DNA of 22,815 nucleotides from assembly GCA_947178455.1 (NCBI GenBank), contig CAMWYI010000009.1, forward strand, positions 1 through 22,815. The letters are read 5' to 3'. Origin of the DNA: an uncultured Alistipes sp. GTDB lineage: Bacteria; Bacteroidota; Bacteroidia; Bacteroidales; Rikenellaceae. The notes under the pieces are model-generated. The model did not search any database. It was not told the DNA's origin and saw nothing but the letters and a program-made list of their open reading frames with translations. Below, piece by piece: positions 1 to 7,756 of this stretch. The first letter of the stretch is position 1, and each line of letters opens with the position of its first letter. The position numbers and the translations under genes are program-made.

Positions 1-1232
1 TCGACCGGCCGGCCATTCTCCCACAACTGCACTGTTTCGGTGAACGGACGTTGGCCGAAATGGCCGTAGGAGGCCGTTTTCTCGAAAATCGGGTTTTTCA
101 GTCCGAACCGCCGCACGATAGCCGCCGGACGCAGGTCGAACAGCTTGCCGATGCGGCGGGCGATTTCGCCGTCGGTCATCCCTGCCAGCGCTGCGGGACG
201 GGGCGAGCCGTAGGTGTTCACGTAGACGGAGAGCGGTTCGGCGATGCCGATAGCATACGACAACTCGACCAGCACTTCGTCGGCGACGCCCGCCGCCACG
301 AGGTTCTTGGCGATGTGCCGCGCGGCATAGGCGGCCGAACGGTCGACTTTTGACGAGTCCTTGCCCGAAAAGGCGCCGCCGCCGTGCGCACCGCGTCCGC
401 CGTAGGTGTCGACGATGATTTTGCGGCCCGTGAGCCCCGTATCGCCGTGCGGGCCCCCGATGACGAACTTGCCCGTCGGGTTGACGTGCAGGATGTAGTC
501 GTCGCTGAGCAAATCGGCCAGCTTGTCTTGTGCCCGTTCGAGCCGTTGCTTGACGCGCGGAATGAGAATCGTCCGCACGTCTTCGCGAATCTGCTGCTGC
601 ATGCGTTGTTCGGCCTCTTTTTCGGTCAGGCCGCCGCCCGGCAGGATGAATTCGTCGTGCTGGGTCGAGACGACAATCGTATGCACCCGCACGGGGCGGT
701 TCGTCTGCTCGTCGTACTCGATCGTAACCTGCGATTTGGCGTCGGGCCGCAGGTAACGCATCACCTCGCCTTCGCGGCGGATGACGGCCAACTCTTTGAG
801 AATCACGTGCGACAGCATGAGCGTCGCGGGCATCATTTCGCGCGTTTCGTTGCAGGCGTAGCCGAACATGATGCCTTGGTCGCCAGCGCCCTGCTCCTCT
901 TCGGTCGCGCGCACGACGCCCTGATTGATGTCGGCCGACTGGCCGTGCAGCGCCGACACGATGCCGCACGAGTTGCAGTCGAACTGGTACTCGCTCTTGG
1001 TGTAGCCGATGCGTCCGATGACGCGGCGGGCCACCTCCTGCACGTCGACGGTGGCGTTGGCGCGCACCTCGCCCGCTACGACGACCAGACCGGTGGTACA
1101 AAGGGTTTCGCAGGCGACTTTGGCGTCGGGGTCATGACGGAGATACTCGTCGAGAATGGCATCGGAAATCTGGTCCGATACTTTGTCGGGGTGCCCTTCG
1201 GACACCGATTCGGAAGTGAACAAAAAGCCCAT
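1..1232 (-). CDS. metK: S-adenosylmethionine synthetase (methionine adenosyltransferase), 3' end cut by window edge
   Basis: The enzyme makes S-adenosylmethionine from methionine and ATP in the cytoplasm. 410 codons are present and no stop is reached, so roughly the last 15-25 residues lie outside the window. Family signatures are clear: the N-terminal TSESVSEGHPDKV segment at residues 6-18, the GAGDQG loop at 115-120 and the GGGAFSGKD loop near 284-292. I chose the start giving MGFLFTSESV because Bacteroidetes homologues begin with MGYLFTSESV. An in-frame ATG three codons upstream (1241) is possible but less likely. The gene has a long leader with a SAM-II-type riboswitch at about 1391-1452 and a promoter at 1476-1507, so product feedback on its own synthase is the expected control. 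The identification is essentially certain. Confidence 0.97.
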   Translation of the reverse strand, partial: MGFLFTSESVSEGHPDKVSDQISDAILDEYLRHDPDAKVACETLCTTGLVVVAGEVRANATVDVQEVARRVIGRIGYTKSEYQFDCNSCGIVSALHGQSADINQGVVRATEEEQGAGDQGIMFGYACNETREMMPATLMLSHVILKELAVIRREGEVMRYLRPDAKSQVTIEYDEQTNRPVRVHTIVVSTQHDEFILPGGGLTEKEAEQRMQQQIREDVRTILIPRVKQRLERAQDKLADLLSDDYILHVNPTGKFVIGGPHGDTGLTGRKIIVDTYGGRGAHGGGAFSGKDSSKVDRSAAYAARHIAKNLVAAGVADEVLVELSYAIGIAEPLSVYVNTYGSPRPAALAGMTDGEIARRIGKLFDLRPAAIVRRFGLKNPIFEKTASYGHFGQRPFTETVQLWENGRPV

Positions 1233-1285
1233 TCGATACATTTTTTGTGGTGCGGTTCCGCGCCGCCGCCCGCATGATGCCGGAC

Positions 1286-1343
1286 GATTCGGAATACCCG
1301 AAATGTTCCGAATCCCCGATGACCGGCGAACTCGCACCGAGTT
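1286..1343 (-). other. Two hairpins in the metK leader
   Basis: Between the riboswitch and the metK start there are two perfect stems. One is 9 bp (GATTCGGAA/TTCCGAATC at 1286-1294 and 1306-1314, 11-nt loop). The other is 6 bp (AACTCG/CGAGTT at 1329-1334 and 1338-1343, 3-nt loop). They may be part of the expression platform, but no U-run follows either on the metK strand, so they do not look like simple intrinsic terminators. The role is inferred from position only. Confidence 0.5.
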
Positions 1344-1390
1344 AAATGAATAAAAACGTATGAAACGGGAAAAAGTCGGCTGATGTGGTG

Positions 1391-1452
1391 CCCAAAAAAG
1401 CTGTTTTAGCGATTTTTTAGTGTGGTTTGCAATCAGTCAAATCTTTCCACAT
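1391..1452 (-). promoter_or_regulatory. SAM-II-type riboswitch in the metK leader
   Basis: Read on the minus strand, the leader carries the SAM-II pattern in order. A P1 stem TGTGG/CCACA (1447-1451 with 1421-1425) encloses a loop containing GATTTGACTGATTGCA. An A-rich joining segment follows, then AAATC, which can pair with the loop GATTT to make the pseudoknot, and then the conserved GCTAAA (1405-1410). The published SAM-II aptamer has the same order: GAUUUAACCGUAUUGCA in the loop, then the closing P1 strand, then GCUAAA. Its position upstream of metK fits binding of S-adenosylmethionine and feedback repression. A short GCT-AAAAC-AGC stem followed by TTTTTT overlaps the GCTAAA strand (about 1395-1410) and could be an alternative fold, but it is weak. 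The assignment comes from recalled consensus, not from a covariance-model search. Confidence 0.85.
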
Positions 1453-1475
1453 TTCCCGCGTGACAGACGGGATTG

Positions 1476-1507
1476 CAAAGATACGAAATTAATTCAAAAT
1501 TCACAAT
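1476..1507 (-). promoter_or_regulatory. metK promoter (Bacteroidetes type)
   Basis: The minus strand has TATCTTTG (1476-1483), an exact match to the Bacteroidetes -7 element TAnnTTTG. It has ATTG (1504-1507) 20 nt upstream, one mismatch to the -33 TTTG. The predicted start is near 1469-1470, at a GC hairpin (CCCG/CGGG, 1455-1471) and just before the riboswitch. This gives a leader of about 238 nt. Confidence 0.75.
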
Positions 1508-1511
1508 TATC

Positions 1512-1563
1512 GGTGAGAGCACTTCCGACCGTCGGAAACCAACTGACTGTCCGTAGCGCTAAT
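1512..1563 (-). repeat. Dispersed repeat, TTAGCGCTACGG type (copy C1)
   Basis: On the minus strand this segment begins ATTAGCGCTACGGACAG and ends near GGTCGGAAGTGCTC. It resembles the segment after the TolC-like gene (from 7631) and, more loosely, the 13026-13129 element. All appear to belong to one spacer repeat family, which also includes the longer copies at 1948, 9908 and 10863. No coding capacity is evident. Confidence 0.65.
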
Positions 1564-1680
1564 AAAAGAGCCGGAATCCAGCGGAAAACCATTTCGGTCA
1601 TTCGGTCCAAGAAATTATTTATGCAATAATCCGAATAACGCGAAAGGTCCAAGATCGTTCTCCGCAGGTCTCCGGCTTTT
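1564..1680 (-). repeat. Long imperfect inverted repeat downstream of ncRNA copy 1
   Basis: The ends AAAAG-AG-CCGGA (1564-1575) and TCCGGCTTTT (1671-1680) are complementary. Inner arms also pair: GCGGA-AAACC with the GGT...TCTCCGC side, TTTCG with CGAAA, ATTCGG with CCGAAT, and ATTATT with AATAAT. The whole segment folds as one rod about 117 nt long. It occupies the same place relative to ncRNA copy 1 as the hairpin at 12881-13027 does relative to copy 2, although the two sequences differ. Function unknown. Confidence 0.6.
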
Positions 1681-1694
1681 GTATGTATAGGCAT

Positions 1695-1867
1695 AAAAAA
1701 GCGGGCAAATCATTCAACCCGCGATTGAGGCCTTGGACAGCCCTTGTAGAAGATTGAAGAAATGCCCACGCCGTAAAACAGCGCGAGCATCAACTTTTTG
1801 TCCTCTACATGGTTTGAAATGTCCAAGTTTCAATCGCAGAAGAAAAGCCGATGCGCTTTCAGTATGT
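1695..1867 (-). ncRNA. Structured small RNA gene, copy 1 (unassigned, possibly 6S-like)
   Basis: This segment is an inverted homologue of 12692-12866. On the minus strand it folds as a long rod. AAAGCG...GGC closes with GCC-CGCTTT next to the terminal U-run (1695-1700). Then come GCGATTGA/TCAATCGC (1830-1837 with 1721-1728), CTTGGAC/GTCCAAG (1821-1827 with 1732-1738) and TGTAGAGGA/TCTTCTACA (1801-1809 with 1745-1753), and finally an apical part containing TTGATGCTCGCGC and GGCGTGGGCATTTCTTC. The second and fourth stems differ in sequence from the other copy but remain paired. A consensus promoter lies just upstream. Length and rod shape recall 6S RNA, which is only a guess. No open reading frame is shared by the copies. 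Confidence 0.75.
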
Positions 1868-1872
1868 TTTCA

Positions 1873-1904
1873 CAAAAGTATGAAAAACCGAGCACAAAAG
1901 CAAA
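1873..1904 (-). promoter_or_regulatory. Promoter of ncRNA copy 1
   Basis: The minus strand carries TTTG (1901-1904), exactly 20 nt, then TACTTTTG (1873-1880), a full match to the Bacteroidetes promoter. The start would fall near 1866-1867, a few bases before the conserved CATACTGAAAGCGC that opens the RNA. The other copy has a promoter at the corresponding place. Confidence 0.8.
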
Positions 1905-1947
1905 TTTATTTTTTCTATGGCGCTTTTTTGTGCGACGCTTCGGTCTG

Positions 1948-2024
1948 AAAACCGTGACGGCGCAGAAACTCCGCGAAGCCCCACAACCGACCTTCGCGCT
2001 TAAAACCCTGTTCTTAACAGGGGG
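1948..2024 (-). repeat. Dispersed spacer repeat (copy A1)
   Basis: The plus strand reads AACCGTGACGGCGCAG, then CCACAACCGACCTTCGCGC, then TTAAAA and a hairpin CCCTGTT-CTT-AACAGGG (2006-2022). Sequence, order and the CTT loop are shared with copies at 9908 and 10863, while the stem sequence differs and stays complementary. On the minus strand it reads hairpin, TTTTAAGCGC, then the body. It sits just upstream of the efflux operon promoter. Confidence 0.8.
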
Positions 2025-2028
2025 GAAT

Positions 2029-2059
2029 TTTGTCGATTTAGAACAAAATTGTACTTTTG
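2029..2059 (+). promoter_or_regulatory. Promoter of the RND efflux operon
   Basis: TTTG (2029-2032), 19 nt, then TACTTTTG (2052-2059) matches the Bacteroidetes promoter fully. The predicted start is near 2066, giving a leader of about 30 nt before the adaptor start at 2097. I see no obvious operator, and there is no adjacent regulator gene. Confidence 0.85.
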
Positions 2060-2096
2060 TGCCGAATGTGTATCTCCGTTCGTTACCTATTATATT

Positions 2097-3161
2097 ATGA
2101 ACAGACGAATCAGTATCGTTATCCTCGTGTCGGGATTTTTGCTTGCGGTCGGGTGCTCCGGCCGGCAGGAGCGGCCCCGAACGCTGCCGTCGGTGCAGAC
2201 CGGTGTGGTCGAACCTTACGGCGAATCGCAGAAACTCGAATTTCCGGGCCGCGTCAAGGCCGCACAGGAGGTCAATTTGGCCTTCAAGCTGGCCGGAACG
2301 TTGCAGCGTTTCCTCGTGCCCGAAGGAACCCACGTGCGGCAGGGCGATGTGCTCGCGCAGCTCGACCCGCGCGACTATCGGTTGCAGTTGGATGCGGTCG
2401 AGGCCGAATACCGCCGTATCAAGGCGCAGGCCGAGCGTGTCATGGCGCTCTATGCCGACAGCGCGGCGACGGCCGACGATTACGACAAGGCGCGTTACGG
2501 CCTGCGCCAAATCGAGGCGAAGTACCGCAACTGCAAAAACCAGTTGGCCGACACCGAGTTGCGCGCACCGTTCGACGGCTTCGTGCAGCGTCACCTGCTC
2601 GACCGCGGGACGGTCGTCGGGGCCGGCATGCCCGTCGTGAGCATCATTTCGGGCGAGGCTCCCGAAGTGGAAATCAACATTCCGGGTGCGGAGTACGTGC
2701 GCCGCAACGAGTTCGCGGCATTCGAGGGGTCGTTCGACTTCTGGCCGGGCCGCCGAATCCCGCTCACGCTGTTGAGTATCAGCCCCAAAGCCAATGCCAA
2801 TCAACTCTATACGGTGCGTCTGGGCATCGCTGCGGGCACCGACCCGATGCCCGCGCCCGGCATGAACACGATGGTCGAAGTGGCGTTCCGTTTGTCGGAC
2901 GAGACGCGCAGCACGATTCCCGCTACGGCGCTTTTCGCCGAATGGCAGGAGAGCTTCGTGTGGGTCGTCGGCAAGGACAGCCTCGTCGTGCGGCGGCCCG
3001 TGCGGGTGTTGAGCCTGCACTCCGACGGCTCGGCGGTCGTCGGCTCCGAACTCCGCGCCGGTGAGCGTATCGTCACGGCGGGCGTGCACAGCCTGCACGA
3101 AGGCGAAAAAGTGGCCCCGATGGCCGAACCGTCGGAAACCAACGTGGGAGGACTCTTATGA
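2097..3161 (+). CDS. RND efflux periplasmic adaptor (membrane fusion) lipoprotein
   Basis: The 354-residue protein bridges an inner-membrane RND pump and an outer-membrane channel. The N-terminus is a lipoprotein signal with the lipobox LAVGC and the acylated Cys at residue 20. The body has the HlyD/AcrA layout: a lipoyl half-motif near residues 50-85 (EFPGRV...EGTHVRQGDVLAQLD), a helical hairpin near 85-155, the second lipoyl half with LRAPFDGFV near 160-180, then beta-barrel and membrane-proximal domains. I chose the ATG at 2097 because it begins the signal peptide and follows the promoter by a normal distance. An upstream in-frame ATG (2049) lies inside the -7 element. Its stop overlaps the pump start in ATGA, indicating translational coupling. 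Confidence 0.93.
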   Translation: MNRRISIVILVSGFLLAVGCSGRQERPRTLPSVQTGVVEPYGESQKLEFPGRVKAAQEVNLAFKLAGTLQRFLVPEGTHVRQGDVLAQLDPRDYRLQLDAVEAEYRRIKAQAERVMALYADSAATADDYDKARYGLRQIEAKYRNCKNQLADTELRAPFDGFVQRHLLDRGTVVGAGMPVVSIISGEAPEVEINIPGAEYVRRNEFAAFEGSFDFWPGRRIPLTLLSISPKANANQLYTVRLGIAAGTDPMPAPGMNTMVEVAFRLSDETRSTIPATALFAEWQESFVWVVGKDSLVVRRPVRVLSLHSDGSAVVGSELRAGERIVTAGVHSLHEGEKVAPMAEPSETNVGGLL

Positions 3162-6100
3162 AAGCGGATTTCGGCGCTTGGGCCTTTTCTAATAAAAAGT
3201 TAGTCTATTTTCTGTTGGCCGTGTTGTGCGTGGGCGGCTTGCTGTCGATTTACGACATGAGCAAGCTCGAAGACCCCGAAATCACCGTCAAACAGGCGAT
3301 GGTCGTGGCCGTCTACCCGGGTGCTTCGGCGCACGAGGTCGAAATGGAGGTCACCGACCCGCTCGAAAAGAGCATCCGCGCTATCGGCGAACTGGGTAGC
3401 GTGTCGAGTTGGTCGTACAACGATTTGGCCATTGTGCAGGTGGAGCTCGAAACCACCGTGCCCGATGCCGACATCGAGCAGTGCTGGGACTTGCTGCGCC
3501 GCAAGGTGGGCGACACGCCGCTGCCGTCGGGCGTCACGGTCGCCGTGCGCGACGACTTCGGGCTGGTCTACGGCATGCTCTATGCGCTGACGGGCGACGG
3601 ACTGACCGAACGGCAGTTGGAGGACTACGCCGAGCTGGTCAAGCGTGAAATCGGCGACCTCGACGGCGTGGCCCGCGTGGAGATTTACGGCGAGCGGGCC
3701 GACTGCATCGACATCGCGATTCTGCCCGAAAAAATGGCGACGCTGGGCATCTCGCCCGCCGAAGTGCTGGCCACGCTCAAAGGACAGAACGATACCTATT
3801 ACGCCGGATATTACGACAACGGCCCCAGCCGCATCCGTGTGACGGTAGCGGACAAATTCCGCACGGTCGAGCAAATCAAGAGCATGGTCATTCAGGGTCA
3901 CGAGGACGACCAGCTGCGGTTGGGCGACATCGCGACCGTCGAGCACGGTTATGCCGAGCCCGTGCGCAACGAGATGCTCTACGACGGGCGTCATGCGCTG
4001 GGCATCGCCGTCGCGGCCGCTTCGGGCAGCGACATCGTGAAGGTGGGCGGTGCCGTGCGACGCAAACTGGCCGAATTGCAGGAGACGCGCTTTCCGGCAG
4101 GCGTCGAGTGCCACAAAATTTTCTACCAACCCGAACGCGTAACCGATGCGCTGTTGACATTTTTAATCAATTTGGTGGAGTCCGTCGTGATTGTCGTGGG
4201 GATTCTCATGCTGACGATGGGCTTCCGCAGCGGCATGATTATCGGCATCAGTCTGGTTATCATCGTCATCGGGTCGTTCCTCGTGTTGGGCATGACCGAC
4301 GGCACGATGCAGCGCGTGTCGCTGGCGTCGTTCATCCTCGCGATGGGTATGCTGGTCGACAATGCCATTGTCATCGTCGACGGAATTTTGGTCGACCTCC
4401 AATCGGGCAAACCCCGCCGCGAAGCCCTCACGGCTATCGGCTGCAAGACGGCGATGCCGCTGCTGGGTGCGACGCTGATTGCGATTTTGGCCTTCTTCCC
4501 CGTCTACCTGTCGCCCGATACGGCGGGCGTCTATGTCCGCGACTTGTTCATCGTGTTGGCCGTATCGTTGCTGTTGAGTTGGGTGCTCGCACTCGTCCAC
4601 GTGCCGTTGATGTGCGACCACTGGCTGAAACACAACGCCGACGCGCAAGCGGGCGAAAACCGCATGGAGGAACGTTTCAAACGTTGGTTGCGCGCGGTGC
4701 TCGGATTCGCGTTGCGGCATCGCATCGCCGCGCTGGTGTTGGCCGTCGTGTTGGTCGGCGCGAGCGCATGGGGGTACGGTTTCATGCGGCACGGCTTCTT
4801 CCCCGACATGGTTTACGACCAACTCTACATGGAGTACAAACTCCCCGAGGGGACCAATTCGGGACGGGTGAAAAGCGACCTCGCGGAAATCGAGGCCTAC
4901 CTCAAAACGCGGCCCGAAGTAACCCACGTAACCACCTCGACGGGCGGCACGCCGGCACGCTACAATTTGGTGCGCAGCATCGCCACGCCGTCGTTGTCTT
5001 ACGGCGAGCTCATCATCGACTTCACCTCGCCCAAAGCCCTCGAAAAGAACATCGACGCCATTCAGCGCGACTTGACGGCCCGTTATCCCGACGCCTACGT
5101 CAAGCTGAAACGCTACAACCTGATGTTTAAGAAATATCCGATTGAAGTATTGTTCACCGGCCCCGATCCGGCCGTGCTGCACCGGTTGGCCGACAGCGCG
5201 CGCCGCATCATGGAGACGACGCCCGAAGTGGAGCTCATCACCACCGACTGGGAGCCGCGCATTCCGGTGTTGAGCATCGACTACGAGCAGTCATCGGCCC
5301 GCCGCATGGGGCTGGGGCGGCAGAACGTGGCGATGTCGATTCTTTCGGCCGCCGGAGGGATTCCGGTGGGGACGTTCTACGAGGGCATCCGCCCCAACAC
5401 TATCTACCTGAAATGCACCGACATGGACGGCCTGCCGCTGGACAACCTCGAAAACGTGCCGGTATTCTCGACGCTGCCCGCGCTGACGAGCCTCGTCGAC
5501 GAGGAGACGCTCGTGCAGCTGCGCACGGGTGTGCTCGACCGCGCGAAATTGGTCGAACGGGCTCTGCGCACCGTGCCGCTGAAACAAATCAGCCGAGGGG
5601 TCGACGTCGCATGGGAAGACCCCGTCGTGCCGCGTTACAACGGCCAGCGGGCCCAGCGGGTGATGTGTTCGCCCGTGTCGGGGCTCGAAACCGAAGCGGC
5701 CCGCCGTGCTATCGTCGACCGCATCGAGGCGATTGCGCTGCCGACGGGCTACGGCCTGACGTGGCAGGGCGAAAAGGGCGCCAGCGACCAGACGATGCGC
5801 TACTTGTTCAAGAACATTCCGGTGGGCGTCGTGCTGATGATTGCCATTCTGATATTTCTGTTCGGAGACTACCGCAAGCCGACCGTCATCGTGTGCGGCA
5901 TTCCGTTGATTGCCGTCGGCGTGGTCGGCGCGATGCTCCTCACGGGGCAGACTTTCACGTTCTGCGCCATTGTGGGCGTGCTGGGGTTGGTCGGCATGAT
6001 GATGAAGAACAGCATCGTGCTGATGGACGAAATCGGCGAACGCATGGCGACGGCCGAAGATCCGGTCGAAGCGCTGCTGGCCAGCTCCGAAAGCCGCATG

Positions 6101-6280
6101 CGGCCGGTGATGATGGCCTCGCTGACGACGATTTTGGGCATGATTCCGCTGTTGAGCGACGCCATGTTCGGGTCGATGGCCGCGACGATTATGGGCGGTC
6201 TGTTGTTCAGCACCTTCGCGACGTTGTTGTTCGTGCCGGTGCTCTATGCTCTGTTTTTCAAAATCCGCGTAAACCGATGA
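3158..6280 (+). CDS. RND-family efflux pump, inner-membrane permease (AcrB-like)
   Basis: At 1040 residues the length is normal for proton-driven AcrB-type pumps that export drugs or other amphiphiles. There is one membrane helix near residues 13-33, a periplasmic porter domain, a helix bundle near 330-490, a second helix near 520-540, another porter domain, and a final bundle near 880-1035. The TM4 motif reads GMLVDNAIVIVD near residue 400 and the TM10 motif GMMMKNSIVLMDE near 950, supplying the Asp and Lys of the proton relay. The second relay Asp (D408 of AcrB) appears to be Asn here. It is coupled by ATGA overlaps to the adaptor before it and the channel after it. The substrate cannot be read from the sequence. 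Confidence 0.95.
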   Translation: MKADFGAWAFSNKKLVYFLLAVLCVGGLLSIYDMSKLEDPEITVKQAMVVAVYPGASAHEVEMEVTDPLEKSIRAIGELGSVSSWSYNDLAIVQVELETTVPDADIEQCWDLLRRKVGDTPLPSGVTVAVRDDFGLVYGMLYALTGDGLTERQLEDYAELVKREIGDLDGVARVEIYGERADCIDIAILPEKMATLGISPAEVLATLKGQNDTYYAGYYDNGPSRIRVTVADKFRTVEQIKSMVIQGHEDDQLRLGDIATVEHGYAEPVRNEMLYDGRHALGIAVAAASGSDIVKVGGAVRRKLAELQETRFPAGVECHKIFYQPERVTDALLTFLINLVESVVIVVGILMLTMGFRSGMIIGISLVIIVIGSFLVLGMTDGTMQRVSLASFILAMGMLVDNAIVIVDGILVDLQSGKPRREALTAIGCKTAMPLLGATLIAILAFFPVYLSPDTAGVYVRDLFIVLAVSLLLSWVLALVHVPLMCDHWLKHNADAQAGENRMEERFKRWLRAVLGFALRHRIAALVLAVVLVGASAWGYGFMRHGFFPDMVYDQLYMEYKLPEGTNSGRVKSDLAEIEAYLKTRPEVTHVTTSTGGTPARYNLVRSIATPSLSYGELIIDFTSPKALEKNIDAIQRDLTARYPDAYVKLKRYNLMFKKYPIEVLFTGPDPAVLHRLADSARRIMETTPEVELITTDWEPRIPVLSIDYEQSSARRMGLGRQNVAMSILSAAGGIPVGTFYEGIRPNTIYLKCTDMDGLPLDNLENVPVFSTLPALTSLVDEETLVQLRTGVLDRAKLVERALRTVPLKQISRGVDVAWEDPVVPRYNGQRAQRVMCSPVSGLETEAARRAIVDRIEAIALPTGYGLTWQGEKGASDQTMRYLFKNIPVGVVLMIAILIFLFGDYRKPTVIVCGIPLIAVGVVGAMLLTGQTFTFCAIVGVLGLVGMMMKNSIVLMDEIGERMATAEDPVEALLASSESRMRPVMMASLTTILGMIPLLSDAMFGSMAATIMGGLLFSTFATLLFVPVLYALFFKIRVNR

Positions 6281-7632
6281 TACTTATTAATTTGCGCATA
6301 ATGCTTACGACGGTCGTGTTCGCGACGGTCGGCGTCGTTGCGACCGCTTCCGCGCAGACCGTACTGACGCTCGACCAGTGCATCGAGCAGGCCAAAGCCA
6401 ACAACCGTCGGCTGGCGGCCGCCGACAAGCAGGTGCAGTCCGCCCGCTACGACCTGCGGAGCATGAAAGCCAACTTCCTGCCGTCGATTTCGGCGGTCGG
6501 CATGGGGCTGTATTCCAATACGAAAGGCGGTCTGAACATCGCGGGCGGCATGTTGCCGGTCTTCGGGGCCGACATGACCCCGACGGGGCAGTTCGCCGCT
6601 TTTCCGGGCATGAACCTCGACTATCGTGTCGGGTGGCTTTACGGTGGCGGCGTGCAGCTCGAACAGCCGCTCTACATGGGCGGCAAGGTGCGCACGGGGT
6701 TGCGCATGGCGAAAATCGGCACCGAACTGGCTGCGCAAAGCCGACGTCTGACCGAGCAGGAGGTCGTTTTGGAGACTTCGCGCGCCTATGCCGACGTGGT
6801 ACGGGCCCGCGAACTGCGGACGGTGGCCGAACGCTACCATGCGCTGCTGACCGAGTTGCTGCGCAACGTCGAAAGCGCGCGCAAACACGGCCTGAAACCG
6901 CAGAACGACGTGCTGCGCGTGCAGGTCAAACTGAACGAGAGCGAGTTGAACCTGCGTCGGGCCGAGAACGGCCTGCGGCTGGCGACGATGAATCTGTGTC
7001 ATCTGACGGGGCACCGGCTGACCGAGCCGCTCGAAATCACGGGCGACCTGCCCGCTTATCCGGCCGTCGCGCCTGCCGCCGATTTGGAGGCTCGCCCCGA
7101 ATCGCAGCTCCTCGACCGCAAGAGCCGGTTGGCGCGCGAGCAGGTGCGCATGGCCCGCAGCGAACGGCTGCCGCAGGTGGGGCTGGTCGGCAGCTACGGC
7201 TACCTGCACGGCATCAAGCTGAACGACAGCTATTTGCTCGACGGGGCGAGCTACATGGCGGGGGTGCAGGTGTCAATTCCGATTTTCCACTTCGGCGGCC
7301 GGTCGAACAAGATGCGGGCAGCCCGTGCGAAGTACGAGCAGACGCAGCTGGAACAAGCCGACGCCAACGAACGGATGCAGCTGGAACTGACCCGTGCGGC
7401 AAACAATTTCGACGAATCGGCGCTCGAAGTGCAGTTGGCCGAATCGTCGCTGGCTGTGGCCGACGAGAACCTGCGGTTGAGCGGGTTGCGCTATCGGGCC
7501 GGAACCGAAACGCTGTCGGATTACCTCGCCGCGCAGGCATTGTGGCAGCAGGCCTATCAGACCCATGTGCAGGCCCGTGTGAATGCCTATCTCGACTGGC
7601 TGGAATACTGCAAAGCCGCTGGCCAGCTTTAA
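6277..7632 (+). CDS. TolC-like outer-membrane efflux channel
   Basis: The 451-residue outer-membrane factor completes the tripartite pump. A signal peptide ends near ASAQ, followed by LTLDQCIEQAKANN, the usual opening of the outer-membrane efflux domain. Two efflux repeats follow, each with long helical stretches (near residues 20-220 and 240-445). The segment YRAGTETLSDYLAAQA near 405-420 matches the conserved second-repeat region of the family. I took the ATG at 6277, which overlaps the pump stop as ATGA. An ATG at 6301 would give a shorter signal peptide and cannot be excluded. A strong hairpin terminator lies 70 nt after the stop. Confidence 0.93.
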   Translation: MILINLRIMLTTVVFATVGVVATASAQTVLTLDQCIEQAKANNRRLAAADKQVQSARYDLRSMKANFLPSISAVGMGLYSNTKGGLNIAGGMLPVFGADMTPTGQFAAFPGMNLDYRVGWLYGGGVQLEQPLYMGGKVRTGLRMAKIGTELAAQSRRLTEQEVVLETSRAYADVVRARELRTVAERYHALLTELLRNVESARKHGLKPQNDVLRVQVKLNESELNLRRAENGLRLATMNLCHLTGHRLTEPLEITGDLPAYPAVAPAADLEARPESQLLDRKSRLAREQVRMARSERLPQVGLVGSYGYLHGIKLNDSYLLDGASYMAGVQVSIPIFHFGGRSNKMRAARAKYEQTQLEQADANERMQLELTRAANNFDESALEVQLAESSLAVADENLRLSGLRYRAGTETLSDYLAAQALWQQAYQTHVQARVNAYLDWLEYCKAAGQL

Positions 7633-7690
7633 TTAGCGCTACGGACGGATTTTCGGTTTCGGCCGGTCGGAAGCGCCCTGTCGGACGGCT
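7631..7690 (+). repeat. Dispersed repeat, TTAGCGCTACGG type (copy C2)
   Basis: It starts at the TAA stop of the channel gene: AATTAGCGCTACGGACGG, then GGTTTCGGCCGGTCGGAAG. It aligns with the minus strand of 1512-1563. This is the clearest copy here with the opposite orientation to most of the others. Confidence 0.6.
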
Positions 7691-7696
7691 CACAGA

Positions 7697-7736
7697 CAAA
7701 AGCGGACGTGAATCTTTTGGATTCACGTCCGTTTTA
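7697..7736. terminator. Two-way intrinsic terminator between efflux operon and M13 peptidase
   Basis: A perfect 12-bp stem, CGGACGTGAATC (7703-7714) with GATTCACGTCCG (7720-7731), has a 5-nt loop. It is flanked by AAAA on the left and TTTT on the right, so it can end transcripts arriving from both the plus-strand operon and the minus-strand peptidase gene. Confidence 0.9.
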
Positions 7737-7756
7737 TATGTATGTTACAGCATTGA

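Noticed and set aside
2057..3064. Arg-rich overlapping frame within the adaptor gene
   Set aside because: It is out of frame with the clear HlyD-type product and starts within the promoter and leader region.
1830..3098. A 422-codon minus-strand frame across the adaptor gene and spacer
   Set aside because: It runs through a promoter, a repeat and an RNA gene, and its product has no family features.
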